Source: Ophioderma brevispina
Lineage: Eukaryota > Echinodermata > Ophiuroidea > Amphilepidida > Ophiodermatidae
Assembly (NCBI GenBank): GCA_023653785.1
Contig: JAMKCH010010172.1
Coordinates: 1 to 64,000 of the forward strand
DNA length: 64,000 nucleotides
Reading direction: 5' to 3'
Part shown: one piece after another, positions 58,740 through 64,000 of the stretch
How positions within the stretch are numbered: the first letter of the stretch is position 1
How the letters are laid out: every line of letters starts with the position of its first letter
Program-made: the position numbers and the translations under genes
Notes under the pieces: model-generated
Databases searched by the model: none
Seen by the model: the letters and a program-made list of their open reading frames with translations, nothing else
What the model was told of the DNA's origin: nothing

Positions 58740-59440
58740 TCTTACTCACGTGGTAGCCTCTATAGGCAGCTACACCCTGTCTACCGCGGGCGCTAATGCA
58801 CAGTACACCCTGCGGCTAATTGCGACGGGCAGCCGGCAGTAAACTAGCTGCAAGATAGGGCCTACCAAGTTATCACATTTAATATTAGGTGTACAGTGAT
58901 GTGGCTTACTCTGCTGACCTACCCCAATGGCTATCCTCTAGTTGCCCACTAGGTGGAGAGAAGGGGGATGTGGTGTAGACAGTACCGGAGTAGACACGCA
59001 GCTACCACGTCTACCCCGCGGTTACCACTACGCCATTTTGAGAGTGGAGAAAATTTAAGAAATAGGGGGCGCTATACACTTGTTCTCTGTTTAGCAATTT
59101 TTGAACGTTTTTTTTAGGAAAATCATACGAAACATTCAAATCGGGCATCATCAAAAAACCCCATATCCCCCCACATGACTAATAAAAAAGCAATATATGC
59201 CCAAAAATATCTAAAAAACAAAACTGGCCATGAGAAATAACTGCAGCGGCGCTGCAGAGCCGGTGTAACCACGTGGCTACTCCACGACGCGGGGAGACAG
59301 CCCGCCGTGTGATAAACTATCCGTTCATGTGGCAAAAATACACGGAATCATGGCCGGCGAGTGTACGTCTATTGGGTAGGTAAACCAGTCTACTCGCGTG
59401 GTAGCTATGCTGGTAACTACATGCAGAAATTGGACGCCCT
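58740..59440. repeat. CACGTGGTAG-rich complex repeat
   Basis: CACGTGGTAGCCTCTATAGG, CGCAGCTACCACGTCTACC, AACCACGTGGCTACTCC and CGCGTGGTAGCTATGC recur in both orientations. GTCTACCGCGG and CTACCCCGCGG form an inverted pair about 220 bp apart. Element boundaries are unclear. Confidence 0.5.
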
Positions 59441-59481
59441 GTGTACATAATGGCTTTGAGGGAACATCCATTACATATTAA

Positions 59482-59842
59482 AGAAGACAGAGGACCTTTC
59501 AGAAAGAGGCCCCCCATTTTTGTTTAACCCATTTTTTGTGCATATTAGGAATAGCTTACAATGTATTAGAGTAACACCTGAAGTGATATTAAGCCAAATG
59601 CACCAGCTCTTTATGTAAATACGATGATTAATTGATTTTTTTTGGTCGATGCACGACAGAAAATAAAAGCCCATAGTTTTCTATAGAGACGATTACGAAA
59701 AGCAGGTAAGTTCAAAAAAGGTTTTGCAGTTTTATTTGCTACTTGTTGGTCAAGTAAACTTCAAAACATTCTCGGTGGTGGTTACAACCAATCCAGGCAA
59801 GTTGAGAGAATTTGTATCCTCAAAAAAATCTCATCCCGTCAC
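59482..59842 (+). mobile_element. TTAA MITE, K2 family, copy 3
   Basis: TTAA is at 59478-59481 and 59843-59846. Shares GAAAGAGGCCCCCCATTTTT, GATGCACGACAGAAAATAA, CGGTGGTGGTTACAACC and CATCCCGTCACT with the other K2 copies. Confidence 0.85.
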
Positions 59843-59846
59843 TTAA

Positions 59847-61394
59847 AGTCCCTCTTGTTTTGACTTAATATTACATTCTTTATTTACCCAATATGGGATT
59901 ACATTACTCAGCCAAATGAAGATGTTATTTGCACCTCTGCGCTACCTTCTTACGGTCTGAGCACTGCCGAAGATTGAGTCATAACCCAATTCAAAATTAG
60001 GTATGATTAATCTTCAGTTCTTAAATGACTGCGGAGGACATCCATCTACGCTTAAAGGTCAACCTGAAAAAAACAAAACCTTAGCTAAACAAGTTTGTAT
60101 ACATTCAATCTGGCAAAAAAAGAGCTAGCCCCTGCATTTTTAAAAATTTTAGAAAGAGAAACTTTTTTTGAGCTATGAATGCAGAAATTCGTGGTGGTTT
60201 TGGTAGAGCTGGGAGTTACCGTTTAATTCCTATCCCCCCCCCCCCCCCCCCGCCTGTTTACACAGTCTATATTTTCGCTTCGTTTAAAAGTTTAAATGGT
60301 CAAACAAGTTAAAGACTGCCCGAATTTGCGCTCCACGACAAATGAAAATCTCTGCACCATAAATCGCGCTAATCGCGGTTACCCGGCTCTTGGCCCATAG
60401 CGATCACAAATATCATCTTGAACCATAAAATGTTGGTTTGATACTTACATATGTTATGTTTTAAGCCAAAATATACAGTTGCAATACCCAAAGATCCGCA
60501 AAGACGAATCACTGTGGAGATGTTGCCATTCAAGTTACCTTTTGTAGCATCCCTCTGTAATGCAAGCACCAAGTCAATTGGCAGGCCGAAGTAGCTCCAA
60601 ATCACATAAAGAACTTGGTAAACGGTGGAATTTACCCGATTTCAGGATTAAAGTTGGAAAACATTTCTAGAAGAAGCATTGGAACTGTTAACTTTACGTT
60701 TCACTGACTGGCGGGTTAATTTGGTGAAAAATATATGACTTCAGCAATTTTAAAATAATACTGAAAAAAGCTATTAAACGTATGTAAACGTGTAGTTCAA
60801 GTTTCTAAAAACGCTTTTAGTTACCCTTCCGTTCGTGTATACGTTTTTAAAACGTTACACGTCCCTAGCACTGTTTTGGTCCAACTTTTTTGCGGGACAA
60901 AATTCATCAATTTTTTTTCACAACTAAGAAAAAAAATTGGTTCTGTTGCGTATGCAGCAAAAGTGACTTCACATACTTAAGTGTGCGGGTCTGTGAGACA
61001 GACGTATTAATTTGTTTGCCTACCGAATTTTTGGATCCAAAGCTTATTTTAAGTACTTTATCACATTGAAAAAATGTTTCAACTAATATTTAATTCATGA
61101 CTCCAATCAGCAGATTTTGGTATCATATTAACATCAATGCATTACTAGTGCGTAAATAGTTGTAACTATACAAGATTATTTATAAATTGATAGGTTGTGC
61201 CTTCATAAACCCGTTAAGTGAACAAAACCAATATTATCTGCTCATATATTTGCAGTATACCCTCGAGTCTCACAATAGCTAAAGGTCAAAAGTTTACACC
61301 ATTTGCTAATGCATGCGTGTGGACGCCTTGTGAAGAGCGCAACAAAAGGACTTCACTGAAATCTTCAGCGTGTTTCCATAGTTTTAACTAAGTT
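59847..61394. other. Unannotated stretch
   Basis: No gene. A C run of about 18 is at 60234-60251. A minus frame at 60369-60605 has no recognised domain. Confidence 0.5.
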
Positions 61395-61510
61395 GTGGTG
61401 CTCGCTGCAAGAATTGCCAGAAGGCACATAGGGATAGTACTACTGCACGTGTGTTGTCTGTTATTGTGTGTCGTGTGGTCAAAATGTTTTAACCCTTAAG
61501 GAAAATGTCA
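61395..61510 (+). repeat. Repeat X, copy E (partial)
   Basis: GTGGTGCTCGCTGCAAGAAT, GCCAGAAGGCACATAGGGAT and GGTCAAAATGTTTTAACCCT match the start of copy B at 14260. Confidence 0.7.
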
Positions 61511-61904
61511 TATCTGAATATTTGGAGAATGGTAGAGATGGAAAGCGTCAGTAACGTATGATTACATCTAAATCAAAATAAGGTGAAAATTGTTTCCCAC
61601 ATTTGTTGACGTAATTTGCCATTTTAATTTTCCGCTCAATATCTTACTCGAAAACAATTCGACAAATCCACATCGCAGCAAAGGTGATGTCAAAGTGATG
61701 ACCATCCATAATTGACGTCGTTGTGACCATCAAGATTGCAGTCGTTGCCACTTCATATTCAGAGTGAACTGCCAACGGCGCGGGTAGGCATGCCAATCCT
61801 TAACGCAACCAGCTGCAATTCGAAATCGCCATTCAACATCCGGGCAAACTAGAAGTGCTATCCATTTCAAAGAACTTAAGGACGTCGGAGGCAGTTCTTC
61901 CATA

Positions 61905-62090
61905 CGCGTATGGACGGTTACCTCAGAGCTGATAAAGTCTAGGACTGAGTCCCGAATATTTAAATATAAATGACCGTTATTGGAAATAAACTATTGGCAG
62001 CGGGAGCGGCGGTTAATCCACTAAACCCGACGTGATTTGAAGTCAATAATTTATCCTTTTATTACATGATATTACTAAGATGTTATTGCA
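61905..62090 (+). repeat. Dispersed repeat shared inverted with 17107-17285
   Basis: AAAGTCTAGGACTGAGTC, AAATGACCGTTATTGGAAAT, GGCGGTTAATCCACTAAACC and CATGATATTACTAAGATG match. At 17 kb a K2 MITE ends exactly at the repeat edge. Confidence 0.7.
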
Positions 62091-62754
62091 CTAGGGTTTA
62101 AGAGGTAATGTTTGTAAGGAAACGGAGACACAGGCCCTACCACAGTAAATGCACGTAGCAAGTTCCACAAATTACCGTATGGGAATCCCCACCGCCTAAG
62201 CCCACAAGATATCGAGCAGGTCCGTGTACCTACCCCCCTAGTGAAACGCGGATCGATGTGTTTTTTATATCAATAACGAATACAAACACAACGAAAATTG
62301 AATCAAACAAAGATATGTCTTTCTGCTAAACTTATTTTCTTCAAATTTTATTATTATACTTTCATTAATCCATCAATAGTACTAGTGATCAGCACAATAA
62401 CAATTCCGATCTTTCGAGTCAACACGATGTTTGGTCATTTTTTTTTCAAATTTTGACGCACGAGGAGAGAGACCCCCCCCCCCCCCCCCCCCCAACATTG
62501 GGGGCGCTTTTCTGAATCAATGAAGCAGTGGCCGAAAAATCACGCGCCCCGTTTCTTCGTATGTTTTTCCCCCCCCCCCCAAAAAAGGCAAAAATTAAAA
62601 TGCCTCTATTTTGTTAATTTTACATCATAATTGTTACATATTTATTGGGAAGTATGGGTATGTACCCCCCCCCCCATATATTTTTATGCAATGTGAGCCC
62701 CAAACTGGAGCTCGCGAGATCAAAAATCTTGACTATTTCCTTTAAATATTGCAG
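62091..62754. other. Unannotated stretch with long C runs
   Basis: C runs of about 20 at 62473-62493 and about 10 at 62570-62580. No gene. Confidence 0.55.
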
Positions 62755-62940
62755 CCGTGTGAGTTCCGTAAGGTACGATGATGATAACTTATTGCGTGGA
62801 AAGGAGGTGGGGGGTGGTTCCGGCGGTGACATGTTCGGACCCTCATGTGACCTTTGTGACCTCATGTGACCTTTGTGACCTCATGTGTACCTTTGGCCCC
62901 TTCACAAACCGCGAGGCAGATGACACTCGAGGGCCAGGTC
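62755..62940 (+). repeat. Repeat X, copy F (partial), with TGACCT tandem
   Basis: GTGAGTTCCGTAAGGTACGA and GGAAAGGAGGTGGGG are followed by four TGACCT-type units (about 62846-62895) and GGCCCCTTCACAAACCGCGA. It parallels copy B. Confidence 0.75.
62846..62882 (-). promoter_or_regulatory. Tandem AGGTCA half-site-like motifs (DR3/DR4 spacing)
   Basis: On the minus strand AGGTCA motifs are spaced alternately by CAA (3) and CATG (4). These spacings match VDR-like and TR/LXR-like nuclear-receptor sites. The context is a dispersed repeat. Binding is not shown. Confidence 0.35.
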
Positions 62941-64000
62941 CGCAATGTGTTTTTACCACTTTATAGTATATGTCTAAATGTCACAGTAAAAGTTGGATGT
63001 ATAATTGACCAAATAAAGTTTCTGTTGTGTGTGCCCAGCTGATGATTTTTTTTTACCATGATGCATGCATGCAGCACATAAACACCCTTTAATAGAACCC
63101 ATTATATGAATGCTTCGCACAATAAAACTCAATGATAAAATCAAAACAAGACCAGGCTATTTTATGTGCCAGAATTTGATTTTTTTGGTTGTGAATTTGT
63201 TGATTTCCCAGCCAACAAATATCTTCATTTACGAAGCATTGCGTGGGAAGAACAACGTCTCTTGTAGACCTCTAAAGGCCACTCTATTGGAAGCACACCA
63301 TTTTTTTTTTTTAAATAATATCAAAATGACTCTTATCAAACAACACTTTCTCAGCTAGATAAAGTGACTGGCTATTTCAAAACTGATTTGGGCGGAGCAA
63401 GATTAGCGACTATGCTCTGAACAACAACGCTGAAAAAAGTCATGAGATGATGCAGGGCCATTTATGAGCTACAGAGCCTTCAAAGAGGTGAGTTAATGTT
63501 TTCCCCCCAAAATTTGCCTCATGCCTACTTTGAAATAGGACTACAAGGGAAAGGTTGTACACCTGCTTTCCCCAAAAGCCCCTCAGCACCCCCCTACAAA
63601 TTCACACAAAAATGGCACCGAAAAAATCTTACGCACTCAAGCTGTTTGACTAGTTCAAATATATTATGAGTTATGAGGAAATTTAAACTTGGAAAGCTTA
63701 CTAGAGTAGAGCCACATGCCCAGTGAAGTGATGTTGGAAAGTAGCCTGAAGTCATTCCATGTCATAAGAAGGGCCAAACAGGCTCGCCCTGACAACTAAT
63801 TGACCCCCCCCGATCTCCTTGGTATCTATATATACCAACGGTATGGAGCCGACTGCATCTAAGAAACAATGTGGCGCCATCTTGACTGACGCATTCATTA
63901 ATATCACAACAGAGTTATGGCTTTAAGCGTCTGGACCATTCTTACACTGATACCCTGACCTATGTTTCCCAATGAATCACTAATTCCATCAATCACAGGA
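62941..64000. other. Unannotated right end of window
   Basis: No ABCG2-like exon, RNA gene or clear inverted-repeat element is seen. An 82-codon frame at 63110-63358 has no recognised domain. Confidence 0.5.

Overview
This window is eukaryotic, intron-scale DNA from an invertebrate. It has no bacterial gene organisation, and almost every open frame is short and chance-like. The only host gene I can name is an ABC transporter of subfamily G, closest to ABCG2 (BCRP). Three of its exons lie in order on the plus strand near 24.5, 39.7 and 56.9 kb, separated by introns of about 15 and 17 kb. Each exon covers a successive part of the nucleotide-binding domain. The first two are intact, with good splice sites. 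The third is recognisable but damaged. The density of small inverted-repeat transposons, tRNA-derived SINE and LINE remnants, and TGACCT-rich repeats suggests a marine invertebrate, perhaps an echinoderm or other non-vertebrate deuterostome. That placement is inference and is weak.

Layout. 0-10 kb: a complex repeat of about 2.2 kb is present twice (about 1-2.29 kb and 5.58-8.0 kb). Each copy carries a TTAA-flanked transposon of about 1.5 kb with a tRNA-like segment. Between them are a 20-21 bp minisatellite (2.68-3.43 kb) and several MITEs. 9.4-25 kb: dispersed repeat 'X', several TTAA MITEs, foldback elements, a tRNA-derived SINE, a decayed LINE (21.85-24.2 kb) with two MITEs inside it, then the first ABCG2 exon. 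25-39.7 kb (first intron): C-rich arrays, a minus-strand LINE split by a noncoding insertion of about 5.5 kb with inverted ends (30.49-36.03 kb), and nested MITEs. 39.7-56.9 kb (second intron): unremarkable AT-rich DNA, a pyrimidine-biased block (47.7-48.6 kb), then repeat X passing into a 3.4 kb almost pure G/T/A array (50.3-53.7 kb). 57-64 kb: further MITE and repeat X fragments.

Two themes stand out. First, transposon stratigraphy can be read from the sequence: TTAA and 8-bp target duplications, empty sites inside LINE copies, and nested insertions. Second, parts of the window look like error-rich or low-confidence sequence: indel-riddled duplicate copies, homopolymers of 167 and 100 A, the G array and the damaged exon. 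Artefact has to be excluded before any of these is read as biology. I did not find a convincing new gene system. The best candidates for something undescribed are the 5.5 kb inverted-end noncoding element and the repeat-X/G-array unit.
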